From positions 1,278,630 to 1,342,629 of the forward strand of contig NZ_CP083986.1 of assembly GCF_020172685.1 (NCBI RefSeq): DNA of 64,000 nucleotides, written 5' to 3'. Below are positions 42,338 through 51,577 of this stretch, in pieces; positions within the stretch are counted from its first letter, which is position 1, and each line of letters starts with the position of its first letter. This stretch comes from [Mycobacterium] nativiensis (GTDB lineage: Bacteria > Actinomycetota > Actinomycetes > Mycobacteriales > Mycobacteriaceae). The notes under the pieces are model-generated. The model did not search any database. It had not been told where the DNA came from and was given only the letters and a program-made list of their open reading frames with translations. Position numbers and translations under genes: made by a program.

Positions 42338-43843
42338 ATGCAGGTACATGACGTCAGAGCACACCGCAGCGCCGAGGATTTTCCCCTTCACGAGCACCTC
42401 GCCTGGAAGATCGCGGAGATGGCCGCCGACCCGGTGGCCGTCCCCGATGACACCGCCGAGATGGTGATCAACCGCATCATCGACAACGCCGGTGTCAGCG
42501 CGGTGTCGGTGCTGCGTCGGCCGGTGACGGTGGCGCGCCGCCAGGCGCTGGCCCACCCGGTCACCAACGGGGCGCAGGTGTTCGGTGTGCCGGGCGGCTA
42601 TTCGGCGGAGTGGGCGGCCTGGGCCAACGGTGTCGCGGTGCGCGAACTGGACTTCCACGACACGTTCCTGGCTGCCGAATACTCCCACCCCGGCGACAAC
42701 ATCCCGCCGTTGGTCGCGGTCGCCCAGCAGCTCGGCGTCTCCGGTGCCGACCTGATCCGTGGCCTGGCATGCGCCTACGAGGTGCAGATCGACCTGGTCA
42801 AGGGAATCTGCCTGCACGAGCACAAGATCGACCACGTGGCGCACCTGGGTCCGTCGGTGGCCGCCGGGATCGGCACCATGCTCCGGCTGGACCCGGAGGT
42901 GATCTACTCCGCGGTCGGCCAGGCGCTGCACCTGACCACGGCCACTCGGCAGTCGCGCAAGGGGCTTATCTCGAGCTGGAAGGCGTATGCACCTGCGCTG
43001 GCCGGCAAGGTGGGAATAGAGGCGGTCGACCGCGCGATGCGCGGCGAGGGCTCGCCGGCGCCGATCTGGGAGGGCGAGGACGGGGTCATCGCCTGGCTGC
43101 TGTCCGGGCCCGACCACACCTACCGGGTGCCGCTGCCCGGCCCCGGCGAGGCCAAACGCGCCATCCTCGACAGCTACACCAAGGAGTACTCCGCCGAATA
43201 CCAGAGTCAGGCCTTGATCGATCTGGCCCGCCGACTGCGGGACCGTATCGGTGATCTGGAGCAGGTCGCGACGATCGTGCTGCACACCAGCCACCACACC
43301 CACTACGTGATCGGCACCGGATCGGGCGACCCGCAGAAGTTCGACCCGGACGCGTCCCGGGAGACGCTGGACCACTCGGTGATGTACATCTTCGCCGTCG
43401 CCCTGCAAGACGGCAACTGGCACCACGAACGCTCCTACGCACCCGAGCGTGCGCACCGTCCCGACACCATCGCGTTGTGGCACAAGATCTCCACGGTCGA
43501 GGACCCGGAGTGGACCCGGCGTTACCACTCGACCGATCCGGCTGACAAGGCGTTCGGTGCGCGCGCGGAGGTCACGCTGGCCAGCGGCGAGGTGATCACC
43601 GACGAGTTGGCGATCGCCGACGCGCACCCGCTGGGGGCGCGGCCGTTCGCCCGCCCGCAGTACACCGCCAAGTTCGCCGAGCTGGCCGACGGCGTGGTCG
43701 AACCCGCTGAGCAGCAACGGTTCCTGTCGGTGGTCGAAGGCCTGGCCGACCTGGCCGGAGGGCAGCTCGGGGCGTTGAACATCGTCGTCAATCCGCTGGT
43801 GCTGGACAAGGCGCCCGACACACCCGACGGGATCTTCCGATGA
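42338..43843 (+). CDS. prpD: 2-methylcitrate dehydratase
   Basis: PrpD dehydrates 2-methylcitrate in the methylcitrate cycle, which disposes of propionyl-CoA from odd-chain fatty acids and sterols. The 501-residue MmgE/PrpD-family protein has [30 protein letters not shown] in its core (in pieces, about residues 85-110) and HDHSV-like elements near the C-terminus. Start ATG 42338 is leaderless. It is first in prpDBC, and its stop overlaps the prpB ATG by 4 nt. Confidence 0.96.
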   Translation: MQVHDVRAHRSAEDFPLHEHLAWKIAEMAADPVAVPDDTAEMVINRIIDNAGVSAVSVLRRPVTVARRQALAHPVTNGAQVFGVPGGYSAEWAAWANGVAVRELDFHDTFLAAEYSHPGDNIPPLVAVAQQLGVSGADLIRGLACAYEVQIDLVKGICLHEHKIDHVAHLGPSVAAGIGTMLRLDPEVIYSAVGQALHLTTATRQSRKGLISSWKAYAPALAGKVGIEAVDRAMRGEGSPAPIWEGEDGVIAWLLSGPDHTYRVPLPGPGEAKRAILDSYTKEYSAEYQSQALIDLARRLRDRIGDLEQVATIVLHTSHHTHYVIGTGSGDPQKFDPDASRETLDHSVMYIFAVALQDGNWHHERSYAPERAHRPDTIALWHKISTVEDPEWTRRYHSTDPADKAFGARAEVTLASGEVITDELAIADAHPLGARPFARPQYTAKFAELADGVVEPAEQQRFLSVVEGLADLAGGQLGALNIVVNPLVLDKAPDTPDGIFR

Positions 43844-44757
43844 GCGGCCTGCTCGGCGCAGCGATCACGGCCGCCGACAAGCGGGCGGCGTTTCGGGCCG
43901 GCTTGGGATCGGGTCGGCTGCAACGCCTTCCGGGTGCCTTCTCACCGCTGGTGGCCAAGCTGATCGCCGAGATCGGGTTCGAGGGCGTCTACGTCTCCGG
44001 TGCGGTGCTCTCAGCTGATCTGGGGCTGCCGGACATCGGGCTGACCACGCTGACCGAGGTCGCCGGCCGCGGCGGGCAGATCGCCACGGCCACCGACCTG
44101 CCCACGCTGGTCGACGCCGACACCGGGTTCGGCGAGCCGATGAGCGCTGCGCGCACCGTGACCGTGCTCGAAGACGCCGGCCTGGCGGGCTGTCACCTCG
44201 AAGACCAGGTCAACCCGAAACGCTGCGGACACCTGGACGGCAAAGCGGTGGTGCCGCCGGCCGAGATGGTCAAGCGGCTGCGAGCCGCGGTGGCGGCGCG
44301 CCGCGACCCGAACTTCGTCATCTGCGCCCGCACCGACGCCGCGGGTGTTGAGGGATTGTCCGCGGCGATCGACCGGGCCAAGGCCTATGCCGACGCCGGT
44401 GCCGACCTGATCTTCACCGAAGCGCTCTCGGGTCCGGGCGAATTCGAGCGGTTCCGCGCCGCGGTGGACGTCCCGCTGCTGGCCAACATGACCGAGTTCG
44501 GCAAGTCGGAACTGCTTACCGCAGGGCAACTTTCGGATCTCGGCTACAACGCCGTCATCTACCCGGTCACCACGCTGCGGCTCGCGATGTTCGCCGTCGA
44601 AGCCGGGCTGCGCGAGATCGGCACGGCCGGAACACAGTCCGGGCTGTTGGGCCAGATGCAGCACCGCAGCCGGCTGTACGAGCTGCTGCGCTACGCCGAC
44701 TACAGCCAGTTCGACTCCGAGATCTTCAACTTCACCGTTCAGGGAGGCCACCGGTGA
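43840..44757 (+). CDS. prpB: Methylisocitrate lyase
   Basis: PrpB cleaves 2-methylisocitrate into pyruvate and succinate. The 305-residue protein carries the isocitrate-lyase superfamily signature KRCGHLDGK and the Mg-binding [11 protein letters not shown]. tuberculosis lacks prpB and uses isocitrate lyase instead, so its presence here marks a fast-grower-type operon. ATG 43840 overlaps prpD (ATGA) and the stop overlaps prpC (GTGA). Confidence 0.96.
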   Translation: MSGLLGAAITAADKRAAFRAGLGSGRLQRLPGAFSPLVAKLIAEIGFEGVYVSGAVLSADLGLPDIGLTTLTEVAGRGGQIATATDLPTLVDADTGFGEPMSAARTVTVLEDAGLAGCHLEDQVNPKRCGHLDGKAVVPPAEMVKRLRAAVAARRDPNFVICARTDAAGVEGLSAAIDRAKAYADAGADLIFTEALSGPGEFERFRAAVDVPLLANMTEFGKSELLTAGQLSDLGYNAVIYPVTTLRLAMFAVEAGLREIGTAGTQSGLLGQMQHRSRLYELLRYADYSQFDSEIFNFTVQGGHR

Positions 44758-45872
44758 CCACTGCGGACATTCACAAGGGACTCGCCGGGGTCGTCGTCGA
44801 CACCACCGCCATCTCAAAGGTGGTGCCGGAGACCAACTCGCTGACGTACCGGGGCTACCCCGTGCAGGATCTGGCCGCGCACTGCAGCTTCGAGCAGGTC
44901 GCCTACCTGCTGTGGCACGGTGAGCTGCCGACCGACGCCGAGTTGGCGCTGTTCTGCCAGCGCGAGAGGGCCGCCCGCCGGGTGGACCAGTCGCTGCTGT
45001 CGCTGGTGGCCAAGCTTCCCGACAACTGCCACCCGATGGACGTGGTGCGCACCGTGATCAGCTACCTGGGCGCCGAGGATCCCGCCGAGGACGACTGCGC
45101 CGAGTCGGCGAACTTCGCCAAGGCACTGCGGATGTTCGCAGTGCTGCCCACGATCGTCGCGGTCGACATGCGCCGCCGGCGCGGATTTGCCCCGGTGGCG
45201 CCGCACAGTCACCTGGGCTACGCCGAGAACTTCCTGCGGATGTGCTTCGGTGAGGTGCCCGAGAAGTTGATCGTCTCCGCGTTCGAGCAGTCGATGATCC
45301 TCTACGCCGAGCACGGGTTCAACGCCTCGACGTTCGCCGCCCGGGTGGTGACCTCGACCCAGTCCGACATCTACAGTGCGGTCACCGCGGCCATCGGCGC
45401 ACTCAAGGGCTCGCTGCACGGTGGCGCCAACGAGGCAGTCATGCACGACATGATCGAGATCGGTGAGCCGGACAGGGCGGCAGAGTGGCTGCACGGCAAG
45501 CTGTCCCGCAAAGAGAAGGTGATGGGCTTTGGTCACCGCGTGTACAAGAACGGTGACTCGCGGGTGCCGACCATGAAGCAGGCCCTGGCCCGGATCGCCC
45601 AGGCAGGCGGCGGCGGACGCTGGATGAAGATCTACAGCGTCCTGGAGACCGAGATGTTCGCTGCCACCGGCATCAAGCCCAACCTGGACTTCCCGACCGG
45701 CCCGGCCTACTACCTGATGGGCTTCGACATCCCCATGTTCACCCCGCTGTTCGTGATGAGCCGGATCACCGGGTGGACCGCACACATCATCGAGCAGACC
45801 GCGGCCAACGCGCTGATCCGCCCGCTCAGCGCCTATTCGGGACATTCGCAGCGCGCACTCGACGTCGGCTGA
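44754..45872 (+). CDS. prpC: 2-methylcitrate synthase
   Basis: PrpC condenses propionyl-CoA with oxaloacetate. The 372-residue citrate-synthase-family protein has the His-containing LKGSLHGGANEAV and the signature GFGHRVYKNGDSR, and is the short methylcitrate-synthase type (Rv1131, PrpC/GltA1). GTG 44754 overlaps the prpB stop. It is the last gene of the overlapping prpDBC cassette; the acyl-CoA dehydrogenase follows after 26 nt with its own -10 box. Confidence 0.96.
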   Translation: MTTADIHKGLAGVVVDTTAISKVVPETNSLTYRGYPVQDLAAHCSFEQVAYLLWHGELPTDAELALFCQRERAARRVDQSLLSLVAKLPDNCHPMDVVRTVISYLGAEDPAEDDCAESANFAKALRMFAVLPTIVAVDMRRRRGFAPVAPHSHLGYAENFLRMCFGEVPEKLIVSAFEQSMILYAEHGFNASTFAARVVTSTQSDIYSAVTAAIGALKGSLHGGANEAVMHDMIEIGEPDRAAEWLHGKLSRKEKVMGFGHRVYKNGDSRVPTMKQALARIAQAGGGGRWMKIYSVLETEMFAATGIKPNLDFPTGPAYYLMGFDIPMFTPLFVMSRITGWTAHIIEQTAANALIRPLSAYSGHSQRALDVG

Positions 45873-45886
45873 GTCCCGGCAACGGC

Positions 45887-45892
45887 TACGAT
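45887..45892 (+). promoter_or_regulatory. -10 box (TACGAT) of the acyl-CoA dehydrogenase gene
   Basis: TACGAT ends 6 nt before ATG 45899, which gives this gene a probable leaderless promoter of its own directly after prpC. Confidence 0.45.
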
Positions 45893-45898
45893 CCGGCC

Positions 45899-47059
45899 AT
45901 GTCGCAATTGTTCCCCGATTACCGTCCGCTCTGGGAGACCGACCAGCACCGCGAACTGCGCAAACACACCGCTGACTTCCTGCGCAAGGAGGCCACGCCC
46001 AACCAGGAGCGCTGGGTGGCTCAGCACGGCGTGGACCGCGAGTTCTGGAACAAGGCCGGCGATGCCGGACTGCTGGGCCTGGATCTGCCCGAGGAGTTCG
46101 GCGGGGCCGGCGGCGACTACGCCATGCACTCGGTGGTGCAGGAAGAACTCGTCTACGCCCACGACCAGTGCTTCGGCTTCTCGGTGCACTCGCCGATCGT
46201 GGCGCACTACCTGTACGCCTGCGGCAACGAGGAACAACGCAAACGCTGGCTGCCCAAGGTCATCAGCGGCGAGGCGGTGCTGGCCATCGCGATGACCGAA
46301 CCGGGCACCGGATCGGACTTGCAGTCGGTGCGCACCACTGCGGTCCGCGACGGCGACCACTACGTCATCAACGGGTCGAAGACGTTCATCTCCAACGGAA
46401 CCCACTGCGACCTGTTGGTGATCGTGGCCAAGACCGACCCGTCCCAGGGTGCCGCCGGGGTGTCGCTGATCGTCGCCGAGACCAACGGCTTGGCGGGGTT
46501 CGAGCGTGGTCGGGTGCTGCAGAAGATCGGCCAGCACGGTCAGGACACCCGGGAACTGTTCTTCACCGACATGCGGGTTCCGGTCACCAACCTGCTCGGC
46601 GAGAAGGAGGGCCTGGGGTTCTACCAGCTCATGGACCAACTGGCCCGCGAGCGGCTGATCATCGGCACCCTGTGCGCGGCACTGGCCGAGGCCGCCGTGC
46701 TGGAGGCCATCCGGTACTCCAAGGACCGCGAAGCGTTCGGCCGGCCGATCGGCAACTTTCAGCACACCAAATTCGTGCTGGCCGAATGCAAGACGGAGAC
46801 GCTGGCGATCAAGACCCTGGTCGACTACGCCATCAACCAGTACGTCGAGGGCAAGAACGACCCGATGACCGCGTCGATGGCCAAACTGTTCGCCGCCGAG
46901 AAATCCGATCAGATCGTCGACAAGTGCCTGCAGATCTTCGGTGGCTACGGCTACATGGCCGAATACCCGATCGCCAACATGTACACCGGTTCGCGGGTGA
47001 ACCGGATCTACGGCGGCACCAGCGAGATCATGAAGGAGATCATCAGCCGCTCACTGTGA
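45899..47059 (+). CDS. Acyl-CoA dehydrogenase
   Basis: This 386-residue FAD-dependent acyl-CoA dehydrogenase (FadE type) introduces an alpha-beta double bond in acyl-CoA. Family signatures are AIAMTEPGTGSDLQSV (FAD/substrate loop), YSKDREAFGRPIGNFQHTKF, and the C-terminal QIFGGYGYMAEYPI with RIYGGTSEIMKEII. ATG 45899 gives MSQLFPDYRPLWE. Position after prpDBC suggests supply of propionyl-CoA-generating chains, but this is inference. The chain-length substrate is unknown. It overlaps the convergent P450 by 17 nt. Confidence 0.92.
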   Translation: MSQLFPDYRPLWETDQHRELRKHTADFLRKEATPNQERWVAQHGVDREFWNKAGDAGLLGLDLPEEFGGAGGDYAMHSVVQEELVYAHDQCFGFSVHSPIVAHYLYACGNEEQRKRWLPKVISGEAVLAIAMTEPGTGSDLQSVRTTAVRDGDHYVINGSKTFISNGTHCDLLVIVAKTDPSQGAAGVSLIVAETNGLAGFERGRVLQKIGQHGQDTRELFFTDMRVPVTNLLGEKEGLGFYQLMDQLARERLIIGTLCAALAEAAVLEAIRYSKDREAFGRPIGNFQHTKFVLAECKTETLAIKTLVDYAINQYVEGKNDPMTASMAKLFAAEKSDQIVDKCLQIFGGYGYMAEYPIANMYTGSRVNRIYGGTSEIMKEIISRSL

Positions 47060-48263
47060 GCTCCAGGTGCTCGAGCCGGCGCACCAGCAGGCTGGGCAGC
47101 CACCGGCCCGCCTCGGCGATGCCGACATGCGAGGTGCGCGCGAGCAGTTCGACGATCACGATTCTGGCCTCCAAGCGGGCCAGGGCGGCGCCCACACAGA
47201 AGTGCGCGCCCCGGCCGAAGGCCAGATGCCCCACCCCCTCCCGGTCCAGCCGGAATTCGTTCGGGTCGGCGAAGCGCGCCGGGTCCCGGTTCGCCGCGCC
47301 CCACAGCAGCAGCAGGCGGGACCCGGCCGGCAGGTCCACCCCGCCCAGGGCGGTGTCGCGGCGGACGTGCCGGTAGTGGCCGCGGAACGGTGACTCGCAC
47401 CGCAGCACCTCTTCGAGGAATGGGCCCAGCAGTTCCGGTGACTCGCGGACCCGGCGCTGGACCTCCGGGCGCGTCGCCAAAGTCCATGCGGCCGAGCCGA
47501 TCAGCGAGGCGGTCGATTCACCGCCGGCACTGAACAGGGTGATCATCATGACCTGGGCGGTGATGGTGTCCAGTTCGCCGGACGCGCATGCGGTGGCCAG
47601 GTCACCGAGCAGGTTGTCCCGCGGATCGAGCGCGGCACGCCCGAAGTGGTCGGCGATGTAGCCCGCGAGCTCCATGACGGAGACACCCGCGGCGGCCAAC
47701 TGGTCGGCGTCGACCAGCCCCTCCAACAGTTGGGTGCCCGCGTAGGCCCACCGCACCAGCTGATCGACGTCTTCGTCGGGCACACCGATCAGCCGCGCGA
47801 CGATCATCATCGGCAGCCGGTTGGCGACCGCGCTCATCCACTCGATGCGCCCGTCGCGAAGTCCGTCGTGCCACAGCCGGTCCATCGTCTCGTTGATGAA
47901 CGGCTCCAGGGCGCGGATGCGCTTGGCCGCCAGCTGCGGCACCAGCATCTTGCGGTGCGCGGCGTGCGTCGGGTCGTCGGCGGTGGCCAGCACCTGGGTG
48001 GGGTCGCCGAGTCCGGGCATCGGGAACGTGGCCACCGTGCCGTCGGGTTGATAGAGCATCGTCCCGGTCAGGTTCGAGGAGAAGTCCTCCGGCCGCGCGA
48101 CGGCCTCGGTGACCGCATCCCAGCCGCACACCGCATAGAAGCCGGACTCACCGACGGCGTGCACCGGCCCGTCGTCCAGCATCCGCTCATAGAGCGGGTA
48201 CGGGTCCTGGATACTTGCGTCGTTAAACAGTTCAAGGCCGATCGCGCCCATTCTGACCGTCAT
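47043..48263 (-). CDS. Cytochrome P450
   Basis: This 406-residue soluble P450 monooxygenase has the I-helix SAGGEST (near residue 247), the K-helix ExxR in FLEEVLRCESP, and the heme-binding loop FGRGAHFCVGAALA with the proximal Cys near residue 355. The CYP subfamily is not recognised. It is divergent from a TetR regulator with a palindromic operator between, a layout that suggests local substrate-induced control. Neighbours are lipid/sterol-type genes. The start ATG 48263 is the first in frame. Confidence 0.92.
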   Translation of the reverse strand: MTVRMGAIGLELFNDASIQDPYPLYERMLDDGPVHAVGESGFYAVCGWDAVTEAVARPEDFSSNLTGTMLYQPDGTVATFPMPGLGDPTQVLATADDPTHAAHRKMLVPQLAAKRIRALEPFINETMDRLWHDGLRDGRIEWMSAVANRLPMMIVARLIGVPDEDVDQLVRWAYAGTQLLEGLVDADQLAAAGVSVMELAGYIADHFGRAALDPRDNLLGDLATACASGELDTITAQVMMITLFSAGGESTASLIGSAAWTLATRPEVQRRVRESPELLGPFLEEVLRCESPFRGHYRHVRRDTALGGVDLPAGSRLLLLWGAANRDPARFADPNEFRLDREGVGHLAFGRGAHFCVGAALARLEARIVIVELLARTSHVGIAEAGRWLPSLLVRRLEHLELTVSG

Positions 48264-48402
48264 TGCTCCAGGTTGAGCGGTGGTTTCTCCCGGGTCAACT
48301 GGGTCAGCGGAAGTTGAAAATCGCCGGTTGGCATCCGCCTGGCCGGCCGTCTCAGCGGGGGTGACCGACCGGCAGCATTGATGAGAATTCCGGTGGAATT
48401 TG

Positions 48403-48415
48403 TCTCATGATGAGA
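48403..48415. promoter_or_regulatory. Palindromic operator between P450 and TetR genes
   Basis: TCTCATGATGAGA is a 13-bp near-perfect palindrome. Extra half-sites ATGAGA occur at 48380-48385 and 48431-48436. It lies in the 184-nt divergent region, a typical place for TetR self-regulation and P450 control. Confidence 0.55.
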
Positions 48416-48447
48416 TGCTGGTTCCAGCAAGATGAGAGGCTGGGCCG

Positions 48448-49005
48448 GTGGCACGACATGACTGGCTGGTGGGCACCGACCGTCCCGCCGCAGCCGCCGA
48501 ACGGATCTACGCCGCCGCCATCGACCTCATTGCGTCCGACGGTCTGGACGCACTGGACATTGACGTTCTGGCCGCCCGCGTCCACTGCTCGCGGGCCACC
48601 ATCTACCGACATGCGGGCGGCAAATCCGAGATCCGCGACGGCGTGGTGGCCCGCGCCGCGCAGCACATTATCGAGACCGTGCGGGATACGGTGGCCGGCC
48701 AAACCGGCGCCGAGCGGGTGGTCACCGCGATCTCGACCGCCCTGCAGCGAATCCGCACGGACCCGTTGCGGAAGGTGATCATCGGCCCGCTGCGGGGCAC
48801 GCAGGAGATGACCTGGATGGCGGGGTCCCCGATGCTGGCCGGATTCGCCCGTGATCTGAGCGGCCTGACCGGGGACGACCCGCTGGCAGCCCAGTGGGTC
48901 GTGCGGGTGGTGCTGTCGCTGTTGTGCTGGCCGGTCGAGGACGCCGAGGCCGAGCTACAGATTCTGGAGCGCTTCGTCGCCCCGGCGTTCGACACGAATA
49001 GTTGA
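48448..49005 (+). CDS. TetR family transcriptional regulator
   Basis: This 185-residue regulator has an N-terminal helix-turn-helix (residues 20-62, AAIDLIASDGLDALDIDVLAARVHCSRATIYRHAGGK in pieces) and a ligand-binding helical core. It starts at GTG 48448. It is divergent from the P450 gene and 41 nt upstream of the DUF3556 gene, which has its own KstR-type box and -10. Its likely target is the palindrome at 48403-48415. The ligand is unknown. Confidence 0.9.
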   Translation: MARHDWLVGTDRPAAAAERIYAAAIDLIASDGLDALDIDVLAARVHCSRATIYRHAGGKSEIRDGVVARAAQHIIETVRDTVAGQTGAERVVTAISTALQRIRTDPLRKVIIGPLRGTQEMTWMAGSPMLAGFARDLSGLTGDDPLAAQWVVRVVLSLLCWPVEDAEAELQILERFVAPAFDTNS

Positions 49006-49021
49006 TCGCGACCCGAACTTC

Positions 49022-49035
49022 TAGAACACGTTCTA
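49022..49035. promoter_or_regulatory. KstR box upstream of the DUF3556 gene
   Basis: TAGAACACGTTCTA matches the KstR consensus TNNAACNNGTTNNA at every fixed position and has symmetric arms TAGAAC/GTTCTA. It overlaps the start of the -10 box TAATCT (49034-49039), which lies 7 nt before ATG 49047. KstR bound here would block RNA polymerase. Confidence 0.75.
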
Positions 49036-49046
49036 ATCTGGCCGTC

Positions 49047-50777
49047 ATGGGCTTTCTCAAGCAGGACACCCCGCAGATCGACTTCGCGGAATGGAGCAGA
49101 GGCACGCGGGCGGAGAAGATCGTCCCGATGGCCCGGCACTGGGCCGAGGTAGGTTTCGGCACGCCGGTGCTGCTGCACCTGTTCTACGTCGTCAAGATCG
49201 GCCTGTACATCCTGGGCGCGTGGTTGATCGCGCTGAGTACCGCCGGTATCGACGGCTTCACCGCCGTCGCGCACTGGTACGCCGAGCCGATCGTGTTCGA
49301 GAAGGTCGTGCTCTACACCATGTTGTTCGAGGTGGTCGGGCTGGGCTGCGGGTTCGGGCCGCTGAACAACCGGTTCTTCCCGCCGCTGGGATCGATCCTG
49401 TACTGGTTGCGGCCCAACACCATTCGGCTGCCTCCGTGGCCGGGTCGGATACCGCTGACCAAGGGCGATCGTCGCACCCCGTTCGACGCGCTGCTCTACG
49501 GAGCGCTGCTGGTGCTGCTTGTGATCGCGCTGTTCTCCGACGGCACCGGAGACGTCCCGGCGCTGGGAACGACGGTCGGGGTGCTGCCGGCCTGGCAGAT
49601 CTGGGCGGTGCTGGGTGTGCTGGCCGTGCTCGGCCTGCGTGACAAGGTCATCTTCCTGGCCGCTCGCGGCGAGGTGTACGGCGCGTTCACGGTGGCCTTC
49701 CTGTTCACCGGCTACGGCGTGGACATGATCCTGGGCGCCAAACTGGTCTGCCTGGTCATCTGGCTGGGCGCGGCGGTGTCCAAACTCAACAAGCATTTCC
49801 CGTTCGTCATCTCGACGATGATGAGCAACAACCCGGTGTTCCGGCCACGATTCATCAAACGCAGGTTCTTCGAACACTTCCCGGACGATCTGCGCCCGGG
49901 CTGGCCGTCGCGCTGGCTCGCGCACTTCAGCACGCTGATCGAGGGAGCGGTGCCACTGGTGCTGTTCTTCAGCCACGGTGGGTGGCCCACTGCGATCGCC
50001 GCGTTCGTCATGTTGTGCTTCCACTTCGGCATCCTGTCGTCGATTCCGATGGGCGTGCCGCTGGAATGGAACGTCTTCATGATGTTCAGCGTGCTGGCGC
50101 TGTTCGTCGGCCACTCCGGGGTGGGGCTCGGCGATCTGACGACACCGCTGCCGATCCTGCTGTTCGTTGTCGTCGCCGGGACGGTGGTGCTCGGAAATCT
50201 GTTTCCCCGCAAGGTGTCGTTCCTGCCGGGCATGCGTTACTACGCGGGCAACTGGGACACCACGCTGTGGTGCATCACTCCGTCCGCCGACCAGAAGATC
50301 GCACGGGGCATCGTGGCGATCGCCAGCATGCCCGCCGCACAGCTGGAGAAGTTCTACGGCAGCGCCGAAGCCGCGCAGATCCCGATGTACATGGGCTACG
50401 CGTTCCGTGCCTTCAACACTCATGGCCGGGCACTGTTCACCTTGGCCCATCGGGCGATGGCCGGCCGGAACGAGGACGACTACACGCTGACCGACGGCGA
50501 ACGAATCTGTTCCACCGCGATCGGCTGGAACTTCGGTGATGGGCACATGAGCAATGAACAGCTGATTGCCGCCCTGCATAAGCGTTGCCGCTTCGAGCCG
50601 GGGGAGGTGCGGGTGGTGATCCTGGACGCCCAGCCCATCCATCGTCAGACCCAGCGATACCGGCTGGTGGACGCCGCCACCGGGGAGTTCGAGCGCGGCT
50701 ACGTCAACGTGGCGGACATGGTCGAACGGCAGCCCTGGGACGACGACGTGCCGGTGCACGTCGAGGCGGGCGCGTGA
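49047..50777 (+). CDS. DUF3556 transmembrane protein
   Basis: This 576-residue polytopic membrane protein of the DUF3556 family is largely confined to mycolate-containing actinobacteria. Several hydrophobic segments cover residues 45-430, followed by a soluble C-terminal domain of about 140 residues. ATG 49047 is leaderless, with TAATCT 7 nt upstream. A perfect KstR-type box overlaps the promoter, so it is probably part of the sterol-catabolism regulon. A role in lipid or sterol handling is inference; no enzyme motif is recognised. Confidence 0.88.
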   Translation: MGFLKQDTPQIDFAEWSRGTRAEKIVPMARHWAEVGFGTPVLLHLFYVVKIGLYILGAWLIALSTAGIDGFTAVAHWYAEPIVFEKVVLYTMLFEVVGLGCGFGPLNNRFFPPLGSILYWLRPNTIRLPPWPGRIPLTKGDRRTPFDALLYGALLVLLVIALFSDGTGDVPALGTTVGVLPAWQIWAVLGVLAVLGLRDKVIFLAARGEVYGAFTVAFLFTGYGVDMILGAKLVCLVIWLGAAVSKLNKHFPFVISTMMSNNPVFRPRFIKRRFFEHFPDDLRPGWPSRWLAHFSTLIEGAVPLVLFFSHGGWPTAIAAFVMLCFHFGILSSIPMGVPLEWNVFMMFSVLALFVGHSGVGLGDLTTPLPILLFVVVAGTVVLGNLFPRKVSFLPGMRYYAGNWDTTLWCITPSADQKIARGIVAIASMPAAQLEKFYGSAEAAQIPMYMGYAFRAFNTHGRALFTLAHRAMAGRNEDDYTLTDGERICSTAIGWNFGDGHMSNEQLIAALHKRCRFEPGEVRVVILDAQPIHRQTQRYRLVDAATGEFERGYVNVADMVERQPWDDDVPVHVEAGA

Positions 50778-50805
50778 CTACGCTGCCATCGCTGTGACCC
50801 AGATA

Positions 50806-50828
50806 ACTGGTCCAATCAGTTGACCAGT
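50806..50828. promoter_or_regulatory. Inverted-repeat operator before the GntR gene
   Basis: ACTGGTC (50806-50812) and GACCAGT (50822-50828) are perfect inverted arms 9 nt apart, starting 28 nt after the DUF3556 stop and ending 27 nt before the GntR ATG. GGTC/GACC-type half-sites resemble those of FadR-subfamily GntR proteins (TGGT...ACCA), so autoregulation is likely. Confidence 0.6.
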
Positions 50829-50855
50829 AGGGCTCGGTGCTCAACCATGTAGCCC

Positions 50856-51572
50856 ATGGATCTTGCGCCCATTCCCCGGACGGCGATCTCCGACACGATC
50901 TTCGTGCGCCTCGTCGAGGAGATCCTGACCGGCCGCCTACCGGCTGGCGAACCACTGCCGTCGGAACGTGAACTGTCCCTGACTCTGCAGGTCAACCGGC
51001 ATGCGGTGCGTGAGGCGCTCAAGCGTCTGCAGCAGGCCGGGCTGGTCCGGATCAGCCACGGCGGCAAGACCCGGGTGTTGGACTGGCGCGAAAGTGCCGG
51101 CTTGGATGCCCTGACCGGGCTGGCTGTGGCCGGGGTGATCCCGGCGCGTCAGATCATCGGCGACGTCGCGGTGATGCGGCGCTCGATTGCTGCGGACGCG
51201 GCGCGACTGTGCGCGGTCAACGCCTCGGCCGAACAGCGGGCCGCGATCACCGCCGCCGCCGCGGCATACCCGGCCTCCGGGGAGTTGGAGTTGGTGATCG
51301 ATGCGGACCTGACGTTCTGGATCGCCGTCATCGACGGGTCCGGCAACATCGCCTACCGACTGGCGCTGAACACCCTGGTCGCCGCGTACGACGAGATCGG
51401 ACGCGACGCCATCTACGCGCTGGGGGCCGCCGAATTCGCCGACCGCAGCGCGCACATCGACCTTGCCGCCGCGATCGCGGCCGCCGACCAGGCCGCGGCG
51501 TACCGCCTCGCCGAAGAGTTGCTGACCCGGTTCGTCGCGGCCTGCCAGGCCGCAGTCGAGGGAAAGGGGTAA
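50856..51572 (+). CDS. GntR family regulator (FadR/FCD subfamily)
   Basis: This 238-residue protein has an N-terminal winged helix (residues 12-75, LPSERELSLTLQVNRHAVREALKRLQQAGL in pieces) and a C-terminal FCD all-helical effector domain. It begins at ATG 50856 behind a perfect inverted repeat. The sterol-desaturase-family gene follows after 5 nt on the same strand, so the two form an operon; the desaturase-type substrate or product could be the effector. Confidence 0.9.
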   Translation: MDLAPIPRTAISDTIFVRLVEEILTGRLPAGEPLPSERELSLTLQVNRHAVREALKRLQQAGLVRISHGGKTRVLDWRESAGLDALTGLAVAGVIPARQIIGDVAVMRRSIAADAARLCAVNASAEQRAAITAAAAAYPASGELELVIDADLTFWIAVIDGSGNIAYRLALNTLVAAYDEIGRDAIYALGAAEFADRSAHIDLAAAIAAADQAAAYRLAEELLTRFVAACQAAVEGKG

Positions 51573-51577
51573 CGGCC

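Noticed and set aside
40985..43717. A 910-codon minus-strand frame across prpR and prpD
   Set aside because: Opposite prpD and out of frame with prpR; its composition is an antisense artefact with no domain.
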